Assembly (NCBI GenBank): GCA_934635385.1
Contig: CAKTZI010000008.1
Span: 32,677-96,676 of the forward strand
DNA length: 64,000 nucleotides
Direction: 5' to 3'
From: an uncultured Kiritimatiellota bacterium
GTDB taxonomy: Bacteria; Verrucomicrobiota; Kiritimatiellia; RFP12; UBA1067
Below are positions 19,805 through 28,672 of the stretch, piece by piece. The translations under genes were made by a program, and so were the position numbers. Numbering within the stretch: the stretch's first letter is position 1; the number at the start of each line of letters is the position of its first letter. The notes under the pieces are model-generated. The model did not search any database, had not been told where the DNA came from, and worked only from the letters and a program-made list of their open reading frames with translations.

Positions 19805-21451
19805 GTGAGCCCGTCTGTTCGTTGTCCTCTGTCGCTTGTCCTCGCACTCTTCGTCACGGCCTTCGCCGCGTTCGGCGCGGAGGTCGGGGACGTCTTCAGC
19901 GCGACGCAGATGGTCGCGGAGCGGACGGCGCGCGAGGCGGCCGAGAAGGCCGTCGCCGACATCGCCGTCAAGGCCGCGCAGGATACGGTCAACGCGGCGG
20001 TGAAGGCCGCCGTCGAGAAGGCCGCGAAGGACGCGGCGAGCGCGACGGCCGCGAAGGAGGACGCGAAGGCCGTGAAGGAGCAGGAGAAGGCCGAGCGCAA
20101 GGAGACCCTGCGCCAGATCGAGACGCGCCTCTTTCCGCTTAACCACGCCTCCGCCGTGGAGGTCGCCGAGAGCTTCAACGCGATGTGGAGCGGCGACTTC
20201 GGCACGAACTGGAAGGTGTCGAAGATGGCCGTCGCGTTTCCCGAGCCGAACGTCGTCATGGTGACGGCGCCGCGCCTCATCCTCGACGCCTGCGAGAAGT
20301 CCGTCCACGAGCTGGACGTCGAGGCCCAGCAGGTCTACATCGAGGCGCGCTTCGTCGAACTCGGCAACACGGCTTCGCACAAGGTCGGCATCGACTGGTC
20401 GATGCTGGGCGGCATGACGGGCACGCTGTCGCTCGGCGGCGGCATCCAGCAGTACGACGTGGGCACCGGCGTCAAGGAGTACACGCGCGCCACGACCGGC
20501 AAGTCGGGCGGGCAGACCGTTACGGAGAACTACGGCATCACCGGGCAGTCCGGCTCGGACGGCAGCATCACCTACTTCAACAGCACCCTGAACTTCTCGC
20601 AGATGGCGCTGACGCTGAAGGCCCTCGACGCGACAGAGGACTCGAAGACGTTCTCGAACCCGAAGATCATCGTCTCGTCCGGCAAGAAGGCCACGGTGGA
20701 CATGACGACGAAGTACCCGAACGTCAAGATCTCCGCGAAGCGCACCGAGGCGAGCGCCTCGACGTCGCTCGACATCGCGTCCAGCCTGGAGGCGATTCCC
20801 GGCGAGGACAAGATGATGTTCGCGAAGGAGGCGTTCTTCAGCTGGGGCATTTCCCTGGAGGTGACGCCGCGCATCGCGACGAACGGCATCATCAACGTCG
20901 AGATCGTGCCGACGATCTCCTCGCGCGAGGGCTGGGTCGAGACGGGGACGACGGGCGAGGAGAGCGGCACGGTCTCGTCGAAGTACCCGGTCATCAAGGT
21001 CCAGCGGCTCATCAGCGAGTTCAACCTCGCGAGCGGCACGACGGCGGTCATCGGCGGCCTGTCGATCACGGACGAGAAGCAGGTCGACAACGGCATCCCG
21101 CTCCTGCGCGACATCCCGTGGATCGGCCCGCGCCTCTTCGGGTCGATGGAGCGCGTCAAGGAGCAGAAGGAGATCATCGTCTTCGTGACGGTCGGCCTCG
21201 TCGATCCGCACGCGGTCGCGCCGGACGCGGGCCTGCCGAAGAACGCCGTCCTGGGGCGCCAGTACACGAAGGGCCAGAAGCTGGAGCCGGGCGACCGCCC
21301 CGAGAAGAACATGGAGGGCATCGAGTCCCTCGACATGCGCTCGCTGGAGGAGCAGGCCAAGGATCCGCTTCGGGAGCAGAAGGCAGACGGCTTCAACTTC
21401 ATCGACTACATGCCGTTTCGGAAAGACCCGGACTACCAGCGGGGGAGATGA
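19805..21451 (+). CDS. Secretin-like outer-membrane protein (type II/III secretion or type IV pilus)
   Basis: A 548-residue exported protein. A GTG start (19805) is preferred because GGGAGG lies upstream and the first 25 residues form a signal peptide ending AAFGA. Residues 30-105 are an unusual Ala/Lys/Glu-rich coiled coil. From about 120 a short N-domain follows (VEVAESFNAMW...), and the secretin core ends with VIGGLSITDEKQVDNGIPLL and RDIPWIGPRLFGS near 430-450, the classical secretin C-terminal motif. No other secretion or pilus genes are in the window, so its system is unknown. Confidence 0.82.
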   Translation: MSPSVRCPLSLVLALFVTAFAAFGAEVGDVFSATQMVAERTAREAAEKAVADIAVKAAQDTVNAAVKAAVEKAAKDAASATAAKEDAKAVKEQEKAERKETLRQIETRLFPLNHASAVEVAESFNAMWSGDFGTNWKVSKMAVAFPEPNVVMVTAPRLILDACEKSVHELDVEAQQVYIEARFVELGNTASHKVGIDWSMLGGMTGTLSLGGGIQQYDVGTGVKEYTRATTGKSGGQTVTENYGITGQSGSDGSITYFNSTLNFSQMALTLKALDATEDSKTFSNPKIIVSSGKKATVDMTTKYPNVKISAKRTEASASTSLDIASSLEAIPGEDKMMFAKEAFFSWGISLEVTPRIATNGIINVEIVPTISSREGWVETGTTGEESGTVSSKYPVIKVQRLISEFNLASGTTAVIGGLSITDEKQVDNGIPLLRDIPWIGPRLFGSMERVKEQKEIIVFVTVGLVDPHAVAPDAGLPKNAVLGRQYTKGQKLEPGDRPEKNMEGIESLDMRSLEEQAKDPLREQKADGFNFIDYMPFRKDPDYQRGR

Positions 21452-21491
21452 TCGAATGACCGAATTGTCGAATGACCGAATGAGCGAAAGG
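21452..21491 (+). repeat. Tandem 8-nt repeat (CGAAT type) between genes
   Basis: Five adjoining octamers: TCGAATGA, CCGAATTG, TCGAATGA, CCGAATGA, GCGAAAGG. They begin at the secretin stop codon and run into the ribosome binding site (GGAAGGG) of the next gene, so they may influence translation coupling. Confidence 0.9.
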
Positions 21492-21505
21492 GAAGGGCCG
21501 AACAG

Positions 21506-22519
21506 ATGAAAAAGATGGTCTTGTTTTTCTCCATTGCAATCGCCGGTGCGGCGTTTGCGGATCGGGTCGAGCTGAAGTCCGGCTCGTTCCTGACGGGCTC
21601 GGTCAAGTCCGTCTCGCGCGACGCGGTCGTCTTCGCGTCCGACGACCTCGGCGACGTGACGATCCCCGTCGCGAACGTCGTGAAGCTCGACGTCGGCGAG
21701 CATGTCGTGCAGGGGCTGGACGAGAGCGAGACGACGCGGTCGCTCGCGATTGCGAACGGCGCGTTCGTCGTCGGCGGGCAGCCGCTGGCGATGGCCGACG
21801 TCAAGGCGATCGACCCCGTTCCCGAAAGGTGGCACGGCAGCGTGACGGCCGCCTACACCGGCAAGCGCGGCAACACCTACGAGGACACGGGGGCCGTGCG
21901 CGCCGAGGTGAACCGCAAGTGGGAGAGGGACCGCTTCCTCGCGCGCGTCGCCTACGACTACGGCATGAACGGCACGTCGACGACGGACAACAAGAAGACG
22001 ACGGACGAGTGGGAGGCCGAGGTCAAGCACGACCACTTCTGGTTCACGAAGACCTACACCTACGAGGACGTCCTCTGGGAGCGCGACACGATCAAGGACC
22101 TGAACGCGCGCTACACGGTCGGCCTCGGCGCCGGCTACCAGTGGCTGGACGACACGGCGTTCGAGTGGACGGGCCGCTGGAGCTTCAACCAGGAGGTCGG
22201 CGCGAACTGGATCAAGGAGGAGTGGGTCGACAACGACGACGCGAAGGCGGACGGCTTTGCCGCCGTCCGCTACGCGCACCACCTGCTCTTCGTGCCGAAG
22301 GGGTTCGAGAACTGCTCGTTCTTCCACAACCTCAAGTTCCTGCCCGAAGTCGACGACTGGGAGAAGTATCTTATCCGGGCGGACGTCGGCTTCCAGGTCA
22401 AGCTCATCGGCGACTTCACGTTTGACGCCCGCATCGAGTGGGACTACGACTCGAAGCCCGCGTCGGACATGAAGAAGGACGACTTCCTCTATCTCGTCGG
22501 CTTCGGCTACAAGTGGTGA
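21506..22519 (+). CDS. DUF481 (YdiY-like) outer-membrane protein
   Basis: A 337-residue secreted protein with a signal peptide (MKKMVLFFSIAIAGAAFA). Residues 20-105 form a small beta domain beginning DRVELKSGSFLTGSVKSV, often seen before DUF481; residues from about 110 have the alternating pattern of an outer-membrane beta-barrel (HGSVTAAYTGKRGNTYEDTG) and the chain ends in an aromatic (YLVGFGYKW), as barrel proteins do. DUF481 proteins are uncharacterised porin-like barrels. It follows the secretin after a repeat. Confidence 0.83.
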   Translation: MKKMVLFFSIAIAGAAFADRVELKSGSFLTGSVKSVSRDAVVFASDDLGDVTIPVANVVKLDVGEHVVQGLDESETTRSLAIANGAFVVGGQPLAMADVKAIDPVPERWHGSVTAAYTGKRGNTYEDTGAVRAEVNRKWERDRFLARVAYDYGMNGTSTTDNKKTTDEWEAEVKHDHFWFTKTYTYEDVLWERDTIKDLNARYTVGLGAGYQWLDDTAFEWTGRWSFNQEVGANWIKEEWVDNDDAKADGFAAVRYAHHLLFVPKGFENCSFFHNLKFLPEVDDWEKYLIRADVGFQVKLIGDFTFDARIEWDYDSKPASDMKKDDFLYLVGFGYKW

Positions 22520-22530
22520 TGAGGGTGTGA

Positions 22531-22566
22531 GGTTGAGAAGTTGAGAGGGGTGAGAGGGGTGAGGGT
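22531..22566 (+). repeat. Tandem 9-nt repeat over the start of the radical-SAM gene
   Basis: Four units of nine: GGTTGAGAA, GTTGAGAGG, GGTGAGAGG, GGTGAGGGT. The repeat provides several TTG/GTG codons in the same frame, which makes the start of the gene ambiguous and could itself supply a GAGAGG ribosome binding site. Confidence 0.85.
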
Positions 22567-23983
22567 TGCGATTGTCTATCCGCCGCTGAAGAGCGAGAAG
22601 GGCGTTCCGCTCCTCACGCAGAACCGCCAGTTCCAGTGGTTCTCGCGTCCGACCTACATCTTCCCCGTCGTCCCCGCGACGGCGGCGACGATGCTGAAGA
22701 AGGCCGGGCATGACGTCCTCTTCCTCGACGGCATCGCGGCGGAACTGACCGAAGAGGCGTTTGACGCGCAGCTCGCCGCGTTCCGTCCCGACCTCGTTGT
22801 CCTCGAGACGAAGACGCCCGTCGTCAAGCGGCACTGGCGGTGGATTGAAGAGAGAATAAAAGGGAAAAAGGAAGAAGGAAGAAGTGCGGACAGCCCTCGC
22901 TTCCTGCTTGTCGGCGACCACGTGACGGCGCTGCCGCAGGAGTCGATCGCGAAGCCCGGCGTCTGGGCGGTCATCCCCGGCGGCGACTGGGACTACGGGA
23001 TCCTCGACTTCATCGCGGCGGGGTGTCCGCGCGGCGTCCAGCCGTTCGCGCTGCGCGAATCCCTGAAGGACGCGCCGTGGATCGACCGTGATCTCGTGCA
23101 TTGGGAGCTGTACGCGAAGAGAAACGGCAACTTCCGCCGGACGCCCGGCACGTACATCATGTCCGGCCGCGACTGTTGGCACGGCAAGTGCACCTTCTGC
23201 AGCTGGACGACGCTCTATCCGAAATACCGTACGCGCGACCCGATTGACGTCGTGGACGAGATCGAGACGCTCGTCGCGAAATACGGCGTGAAGGAGATCA
23301 TGGACGATTCGGGCTCGTTCCCGGTCGGAACGTGGCTGACGACGTTCTGCGAGGAGATGATCCGGCGCGGTCTGCCGAAGAAGGTACGGCTCGACTGCAA
23401 CATGCGCTTCGGTCGGTTGACGCTCGACGACTATCGGCTCATGCGCCGCGCGGGCTTCCAGTTCGTCCTCTTCGGCGTCGAGAGCGCGAACCAGGAGACG
23501 CTCGACCGCTTCTGCAAGGCGCTGAAGGTCGAGGACGTCGAGCGGGGCGCGCGCTGGGCGACGGAGGTGGGGCTGGACGTGCACGTCACCTTCATGTTCG
23601 GGCACGCCTGGGAAGGGCCGAGGGAGATCGCGAACACCGTCCGCCTCGCGCGCCGTCTGCTCGCGAAGGGCTGGGCGAAGACGCTGCAGTGCACGCTGAC
23701 GATTCCCTATCCGGGCACGCCGCTCTTCAAGGAGCTGGACGCGAACGGCGGTCTCCTCACGAAGGACTGGGACGAGTATGACATGCGGCGCGCGATCACG
23801 AAGACGCCGCTGGTTTCGGAGGGCGAGATCAAGCGCGCGATCCGCGACGTGTATCGCGGCTTCCTTCAGCCGGGCGCGCTGTGGCATCGCCTCACGTCGA
23901 CGCGTACGCTGTTCGACTTCGGCTTCTACTATCGCGGCGTCCGCTCGCTGATCGGCCACCTCGTCGATTTCAAGTCGGCATAG
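22559..23983 (+). CDS. B12-binding domain radical SAM protein
   Basis: About 474 residues. It begins VRVAIVYPPLKSEKGVPLLT, typical of the cobalamin-binding Rossmann domain (residues 1-150); the radical-SAM core has the cluster motif CWHGKCTFCSW (CxxxCxxC) near 215 and HVTFMFGHAWEG near 350. Proteins of this build carry out methylations or other radical chemistry on lipids or natural products. Residues about 95-112 (IEERIKGKKEEGRSADSP) come from a purine-rich simple repeat inserted in the linker. GTG 22559 is taken as start because the conserved strand begins there; TTG 22541 in the same frame is possible. Confidence 0.85.
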   Translation: MRVAIVYPPLKSEKGVPLLTQNRQFQWFSRPTYIFPVVPATAATMLKKAGHDVLFLDGIAAELTEEAFDAQLAAFRPDLVVLETKTPVVKRHWRWIEERIKGKKEEGRSADSPRFLLVGDHVTALPQESIAKPGVWAVIPGGDWDYGILDFIAAGCPRGVQPFALRESLKDAPWIDRDLVHWELYAKRNGNFRRTPGTYIMSGRDCWHGKCTFCSWTTLYPKYRTRDPIDVVDEIETLVAKYGVKEIMDDSGSFPVGTWLTTFCEEMIRRGLPKKVRLDCNMRFGRLTLDDYRLMRRAGFQFVLFGVESANQETLDRFCKALKVEDVERGARWATEVGLDVHVTFMFGHAWEGPREIANTVRLARRLLAKGWAKTLQCTLTIPYPGTPLFKELDANGGLLTKDWDEYDMRRAITKTPLVSEGEIKRAIRDVYRGFLQPGALWHRLTSTRTLFDFGFYYRGVRSLIGHLVDFKSA

Positions 23984-23994
23984 GCGCGCTCCGG

Positions 23995-24000
23995 CATAAT
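23995..24000 (+). promoter_or_regulatory. Promoter of regulator gene (leaderless type)
   Basis: CCGGCATAAT with -10 box 23995-24000, 10 nt before the ATG at 24011. The spacing predicts a leader too short for a ribosome binding site. Confidence 0.5.
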
Positions 24001-24010
24001 TCACCACCCT

Positions 24011-25252
24011 ATGCCTCCACGCAAAGCCAAGGTTCGCTCAAAGAGGAAGACGCTGCGTCGCAAAGAGACGACGGTTCTCGTCTTCCACACCTCATTTCGC
24101 TCGTCATGGAACGAGATGCAGGACGGTCTGTACCGCTACGCCCAGGCGCAGGACTGGACGGTCTTCATCGTCGAACACGAGCTGGAGCGCAAGGCCATCG
24201 AGGACCTGCTGGCGTTCTGGCAGCCCGACGGCATCATCGTCGAGGGCGCGATGGACGAGAAGGGCGTCCTTCTTTCGGACGTCTTTGGCGCGTTGCCCGT
24301 CATCTACCTGGTCTGCGACCAGATGCGCCTCGCGAAGGACGCGCTGCGCATCCGCCACGATTCGGTCTCGCTCGGCCGCACCGCCGCGCGCGAGCTTCTG
24401 CCGCTCGGCCTCGCGTCCTTCGCCTTCTTCGGCTTCGCCAACATCTTCTGGAGCGAGGAGCGGGAGCGGTGCTTCCGCGAGGCCCTGCAGCTGTCGGGAC
24501 GGGACGCCCAGACGTTCGCGCGTCCGTTCTGGAAGTCGGATCGCGTCGCGCAGACGGAGGACTTCGTGCAGGCGTTCGGCGCCTGGCTGAAGGCGCTGCC
24601 GAAGCCGTGCGGCCTGCTGGCCGCGAACGACCTGCTCGCGACGGAGGCGATCAACATGTGCCATGCGCTCGGCGTCAGGGTCCCGGACGACGTGCTGGTT
24701 CTCGGCATCGACAACGACGAGTCCCTGTGCGAGCACATCGCGCCGACGCTGTCGAGCATCCGCCCGAACTTCACGGCGGCGGGGGAGCTGGCGGCCGCCC
24801 TGCTCGACGAGCGTCTGGCGGCGCGCGGCGCGTTCAAGGGCGATCCGCAGCGGTTCTTCGCGGCGGATGGCATCGTGCGGCGCCAGTCGACGTGCCGTCT
24901 GCCGCGCGCCAACGCCGCCGTGTCACAGGCGCTGGAGATCATCCGCCTGCGCGCATGTGACGGACTGAAGCCGCGCGACGTCTTCGCCGCGCTCAGCGTC
25001 TCGCGGCGGCTGGCGGAGCTGCGCTTCCGCGAACTGGTCGGCCATTCGGTTCAGGAGGAGATCAACCGTGTGCGGCTGGCGCGCGTGAAGGAGCTGCTCG
25101 TGTGCCCGGACGTGCCGCTCGAATCGATTGCGGCGCGGTGCGGCTGGAAGTCGGCGGCGCAGCTGCGCGTCTACTTCAAGGCGGTCGAGGGCCTGTCCCT
25201 GCGCCAAAGTCGCGCCGCGTCCCTTCCGCCGCCCCCCGCGCGCGGCAAATGA
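24011..25252 (+). CDS. XylR-type transcription regulator (LacI-like sensor + AraC DNA-binding domain)
   Basis: A 413-residue regulator. After a basic N-terminus, residues 20-290 are a periplasmic-binding-protein-like sugar sensor (LVFHTSFRSSWNEMQDGLYR; DVLVLGIDNDESLCEHIAPT near 230, the LacI-type GxDN signature). Residues 300-400 carry two AraC helix-turn-helix motifs (DVFAALSVSRRLAELRFREL and LESIAARCGWKSAAQLRVYF). Such hybrids, known from XylR, bind a sugar and control adjacent hydrolase genes; the GH97/DUF1080 set starts 1.4 kb downstream beyond serS. One of four relatives in the window. Confidence 0.88.
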   Translation: MPPRKAKVRSKRKTLRRKETTVLVFHTSFRSSWNEMQDGLYRYAQAQDWTVFIVEHELERKAIEDLLAFWQPDGIIVEGAMDEKGVLLSDVFGALPVIYLVCDQMRLAKDALRIRHDSVSLGRTAARELLPLGLASFAFFGFANIFWSEERERCFREALQLSGRDAQTFARPFWKSDRVAQTEDFVQAFGAWLKALPKPCGLLAANDLLATEAINMCHALGVRVPDDVLVLGIDNDESLCEHIAPTLSSIRPNFTAAGELAAALLDERLAARGAFKGDPQRFFAADGIVRRQSTCRLPRANAAVSQALEIIRLRACDGLKPRDVFAALSVSRRLAELRFRELVGHSVQEEINRVRLARVKELLVCPDVPLESIAARCGWKSAAQLRVYFKAVEGLSLRQSRAASLPPPPARGK

Positions 25253-25281
25253 CGCGCCAAGAGGGCGTTCGTTTTTTTTGG

Positions 25282-25287
25282 TATAAT
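25282..25287 (+). promoter_or_regulatory. Promoter of serS
   Basis: TTTTTTTTGGTATAAT with -10 box 25282-25287. The leader to ATG 25319 is about 25 nt and contains a GAAAGAAGGT ribosome binding site, unlike the leaderless genes. Confidence 0.75.
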
Positions 25288-25318
25288 ACGAAGAAATTTA
25301 CGGAAAGAAGGTCAGCAG

Positions 25319-26599
25319 ATGATTGACATCAAGAAACTGAGGGATGATTTCGACGCGACGGCGGCTGCGCTGGCGCGCCGTGGCGTGGAGCTGGAGAGGC
25401 TTCAGAAGGCGAAAGAACTGGACGCGCGCCGCCGTGCGCTCGTCGGCGAGACCGAGACGCTGAAGGCGAAGCGCAATGCCGCGTCGAAGGAGATCGGCAA
25501 GATCGCCAAGGAGGGCGGCGACATCGCCGCCGCGAAGGACGAGATGCGCAAGGTCGGCGACCGCATCGCCGAGATCGACAGGGAGCTTGCGCAGGTCGAC
25601 CACGACCTCCGCGAGACCCTGCTCATGATCCCGAACGTCCCCGCGCCGGAGATTCCGACGGGGCTGGACTCGACGGCGAACGTCGTCGTCCGCAAGGTCG
25701 GCGAATGGAAGGATCCCGCCTTCAAGATCCCGACGCACATCGAGATCGGCGAGAAGCTCGGCATCTTCGACTTCCCGCGCGGCGTGAAGCTCACGGGCAC
25801 GGGCTTCCCGATCATCCTCGGTCAGGGCGCGAAGCTCCAGCGCGCGCTCATCCAGTACATGCTCGACCTGCACTGCCAGCAGCAGGGCTACACCGAAATG
25901 CTGCCGCCGTTCGTCGTGAACAGCGACTCGATGACGGGCACGGGCCAGCTGCCGAAGTTCGCCGAGGACCTCTACCACTGTCAGATTGACGACTTCTGGC
26001 TCATCCCGACGGCGGAAGTCCCCGTGACGAACTACTACCGCGACGACATCCTGAGCGGCAAGGATCTGCCGATCAAGCTGACGGCCTACACGCCGTGCTT
26101 CCGCCGTGAGGCGGGCTCGGCCGGCAAGATGACGCGCGGCATGCTGCGCGTCCACCAGTTCGACAAGGTGGAGATGGTGAACTTCGTCCATCCCGACCAC
26201 TCGTTCGAGCAGCTCGAAGTTCTCGTCAAGGAGGCGGAGGCCGTCCTCACGGGGCTCGGCCTGCACTTCCGCGTCCTGCAGCTCTGCTCCGGCGACATGG
26301 GCTTTTCGGCCGCCAAGTGCTATGACCTCGAACTCTGGGCGCCGGGCGAACAGCAGTGGCTGGAGGTGTCGTCCTGCTCGTGCTTCACCGACTATCAGGC
26401 GCGCCGCCTCAACTGCCGCTTCAAGGATGCGGACGGCAAGACGAAGCTCGTCCACACGCTCAACGGCTCCGGCGTCGCCCTGCCGCGTCTCATGGTCGCG
26501 CTCCTGGAGCAGCACCTGAACGAAGACGGCTCGGTCACGATCCCGGAAGTTCTGCGTCCGTACATGAACGGCCAGGAAAAGCTGCTGCCGGTCAAGTAA
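25319..26599 (+). CDS. serS: Seryl-tRNA synthetase
   Basis: A 426-residue class II synthetase of normal length. Residues 1-110 form the long antiparallel coiled coil that binds the tRNA arm (KLRDDFDATAAALARRGVEL). Motif 2 is in CFRREAGSAGKMTRGMLRVH near 260 and motif 3 near 390 (LNGSGVALPRLMVALLEQHL), with TAEVPVTNYYRDDIL at the serine-binding site. Own promoter and a clear ribosome binding site. Confidence 0.97.
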   Translation: MIDIKKLRDDFDATAAALARRGVELERLQKAKELDARRRALVGETETLKAKRNAASKEIGKIAKEGGDIAAAKDEMRKVGDRIAEIDRELAQVDHDLRETLLMIPNVPAPEIPTGLDSTANVVVRKVGEWKDPAFKIPTHIEIGEKLGIFDFPRGVKLTGTGFPIILGQGAKLQRALIQYMLDLHCQQQGYTEMLPPFVVNSDSMTGTGQLPKFAEDLYHCQIDDFWLIPTAEVPVTNYYRDDILSGKDLPIKLTAYTPCFRREAGSAGKMTRGMLRVHQFDKVEMVNFVHPDHSFEQLEVLVKEAEAVLTGLGLHFRVLQLCSGDMGFSAAKCYDLELWAPGEQQWLEVSSCSCFTDYQARRLNCRFKDADGKTKLVHTLNGSGVALPRLMVALLEQHLNEDGSVTIPEVLRPYMNGQEKLLPVK

Positions 26600-26611
26600 G
26601 CGGGATTTTGT

Positions 26612-26638
26612 CACATAACGCAATTCACATAACGCAAT
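26612..26638 (+). repeat. Tandem 14-nt repeat between serS and GH97 gene
   Basis: CACATAACGCAAT occurs at 26612-26624 and again at 26626-26638 with one T between. It lies just upstream of the AAAGGA ribosome binding site of the GH97 gene and could be a paired regulator site; no -10 box is obvious nearby. Confidence 0.7.
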
Positions 26639-26649
26639 AAAGGAACGAA

Positions 26650-28653
26650 ATGAAGAAACTCCTGATGACAGTGATGTTGCTTGCGGTCGCGGCGGGATGC
26701 TGCAGCCTCTGCAAGTCGGGCAAGCCCGTGGCGACGGTCGCGTCGCCGGACGGGCGCAACGAGATTCGGCTCTGGACGAATCCGCTTGCCTACGCGGTCT
26801 CACGCGATGGCGTGGAGATCGTCGCGAAGAGCGCGATCGGCCTGAAGGTCGACGGTGCGTGCCTCGCCAAGGACGCGAAGACGCCGGCGGTCTCGCAGTG
26901 GACGGAGGCGGGAAGTGAGCCGTCGCCGGTCTACAAGAAGGCCACGCTCGATCTCGCGGGCGCGTTCGCGAAGGCCGACTTCGGCGGCTGGGGTGTCGAG
27001 CTGGCCGCGCGCAACGACGGCGTCGCCTACCGCTTCTACACGGCGAAGCCGGGCACGGTCACGGTCGACGCCGAGAAGGCGACGGTCGCGCTCCCCGGCA
27101 CGGCGCGTTGCTGGTACAACACGACCAACCGCTACGGCTGCGAAGAGACGGTGCCGCAGACGGCCGATTTCGCCACGCTCGACGTCGCCACGAACCGGTT
27201 CGTCTACCTGCCGTTCGTCGCGTCGGTCGGCGGCAAGACGGTCGCCGTCACCGAGTCAGACGTCTACGACTATCCGATCCTCAACTTCACGAAGGCGGGC
27301 GGCGCTCTCGCGTCGAAGCTCGCGGGCTTCCCGAAGCGCACGTACCGTGCGGGCTCCTGGAACAGCTCGAAGCCGATCGAGAAGGGCGGCCGCTGGGTCG
27401 TCGTCGCCGAGCATGAGGACTTCCTCGTGAAGACGGCGGGCACGCGCACGTTCCCGTGGCGCACGTTCGTGCTGGCGGACGCGCCGGCGAAGCTCTGCGA
27501 GGCCGACATCGTGAACGCCCTCGCGCGTCCGGCGGCGAAGGGCGCGGACTTCTCGTGGGTGAAGCCGGGCAAGGTCGCGTGGGACTGGTGGAGCGCCTTC
27601 GACAACCAGGGCGACGCGGGCTGCAACACGAAGACCTACAAGCGGTTCGTCGACTTCGCCGCGAAGACGGGCGTCGAGTACGTGATTCTCGACGAGGGCT
27701 GGAGCGAGACGCTGAACATCTGGAAGTTCCATGCCAACGTGGACGTGCCGGAGATCGTCCGCTACGCCAACGAAAAGGGCGTCGGCATCATCCTCTGGAT
27801 GGCGTGGGCGCAGATCGTCGGCGAGGAGGAGAAGGTCGCCTCGCACTTCGCGCAGCTCGGCGTGAAGGGCTTCAAGGTCGACTTCATGGATCGCGGCGAT
27901 GCGGGCGCCGAGCGGTTCCTCTGGGACTTCGCGGAAGCGTGCGCGCGCCACAAGATGGTCATCGACTACCATGGCGCACACCGTCCGACGGGCATGAGCC
28001 GCGCCTATCCGAATGTCCTCAACTACGAGGGCATCCACGGGCTTGAGCAGATGAAGTTCTTCGCCCGGCAGGACATGATGTCCAACGACGTCATGGCGTT
28101 CTTCCTGCGCCAGACGGCGGGCCCGATGGACTACACGCCGGGCGCGATGGTCAACTACCCGGTCGGCGGCTATCCGAAGAAGGGTGCGCCCGGCGCGCCG
28201 AACATGTACGTCTTCCCTGGCTCGGAGGGGACGCGCTGCCGCCAGATGGCGATGATGGCCCTCTACGAGGCGCCGCTGCAGATGCTGAGCGACTCGCCGA
28301 CGCACTACGAGAAGAACATGGAGTCGTTCGCGTTCATGGCGGCGACGCCGGTCGTCTGGAAGAACACGGTCGGCCTCGGCGGCTGCCCCGAGACGATGGT
28401 CGCGTGCGCGCGCCAGGCGAAGGACGGCAGCTGGTATGCCGCCGGCATGACGAACAGCGAGGCGCGCGACTTCACGGTCGATACCGCGTTTCTCGGCGCG
28501 GGCGAGTGGAAGGCGGAGATCTTCCGCGATGCGGCGGACGCCGACACGCAGCCGACGCACTATGTCCATGAGACGAAGACGGTCAAGGCCGGCGAGAAGC
28601 TTCCCTTCCACATGGCGAAGGGCGGCGGCTTCGTCGTGAAGTTCACGAAGTAA
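26650..28653 (+). CDS. Glycoside hydrolase family 97 lipoprotein
   Basis: A 667-residue GH97 enzyme (alpha-glucosidase/alpha-galactosidase family). A lipoprotein signal peptide ends LAVAAGC, so it is membrane-anchored outside the cytoplasm. Residues 30-290 are the beta-sandwich domain (VASPDGRNEIRLWTNPLAYA), residues 300-560 the catalytic barrel with VAWDWWSAFDNQGDAGCNTK, EYVILDEGWSE and VKGFKVDFMDRGDAG; the C-terminal domain follows. The Asp in KVDFMDR lies where retaining members have their nucleophile, but inverting and retaining types cannot be split safely here. It heads a set with two DUF1080-type proteins and fits uptake of alpha-linked glycans. Confidence 0.9.
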   Translation: MKKLLMTVMLLAVAAGCCSLCKSGKPVATVASPDGRNEIRLWTNPLAYAVSRDGVEIVAKSAIGLKVDGACLAKDAKTPAVSQWTEAGSEPSPVYKKATLDLAGAFAKADFGGWGVELAARNDGVAYRFYTAKPGTVTVDAEKATVALPGTARCWYNTTNRYGCEETVPQTADFATLDVATNRFVYLPFVASVGGKTVAVTESDVYDYPILNFTKAGGALASKLAGFPKRTYRAGSWNSSKPIEKGGRWVVVAEHEDFLVKTAGTRTFPWRTFVLADAPAKLCEADIVNALARPAAKGADFSWVKPGKVAWDWWSAFDNQGDAGCNTKTYKRFVDFAAKTGVEYVILDEGWSETLNIWKFHANVDVPEIVRYANEKGVGIILWMAWAQIVGEEEKVASHFAQLGVKGFKVDFMDRGDAGAERFLWDFAEACARHKMVIDYHGAHRPTGMSRAYPNVLNYEGIHGLEQMKFFARQDMMSNDVMAFFLRQTAGPMDYTPGAMVNYPVGGYPKKGAPGAPNMYVFPGSEGTRCRQMAMMALYEAPLQMLSDSPTHYEKNMESFAFMAATPVVWKNTVGLGGCPETMVACARQAKDGSWYAAGMTNSEARDFTVDTAFLGAGEWKAEIFRDAADADTQPTHYVHETKTVKAGEKLPFHMAKGGGFVVKFTK

Positions 28654-28672
28654 ACGAGAAAGGGACATTCAC

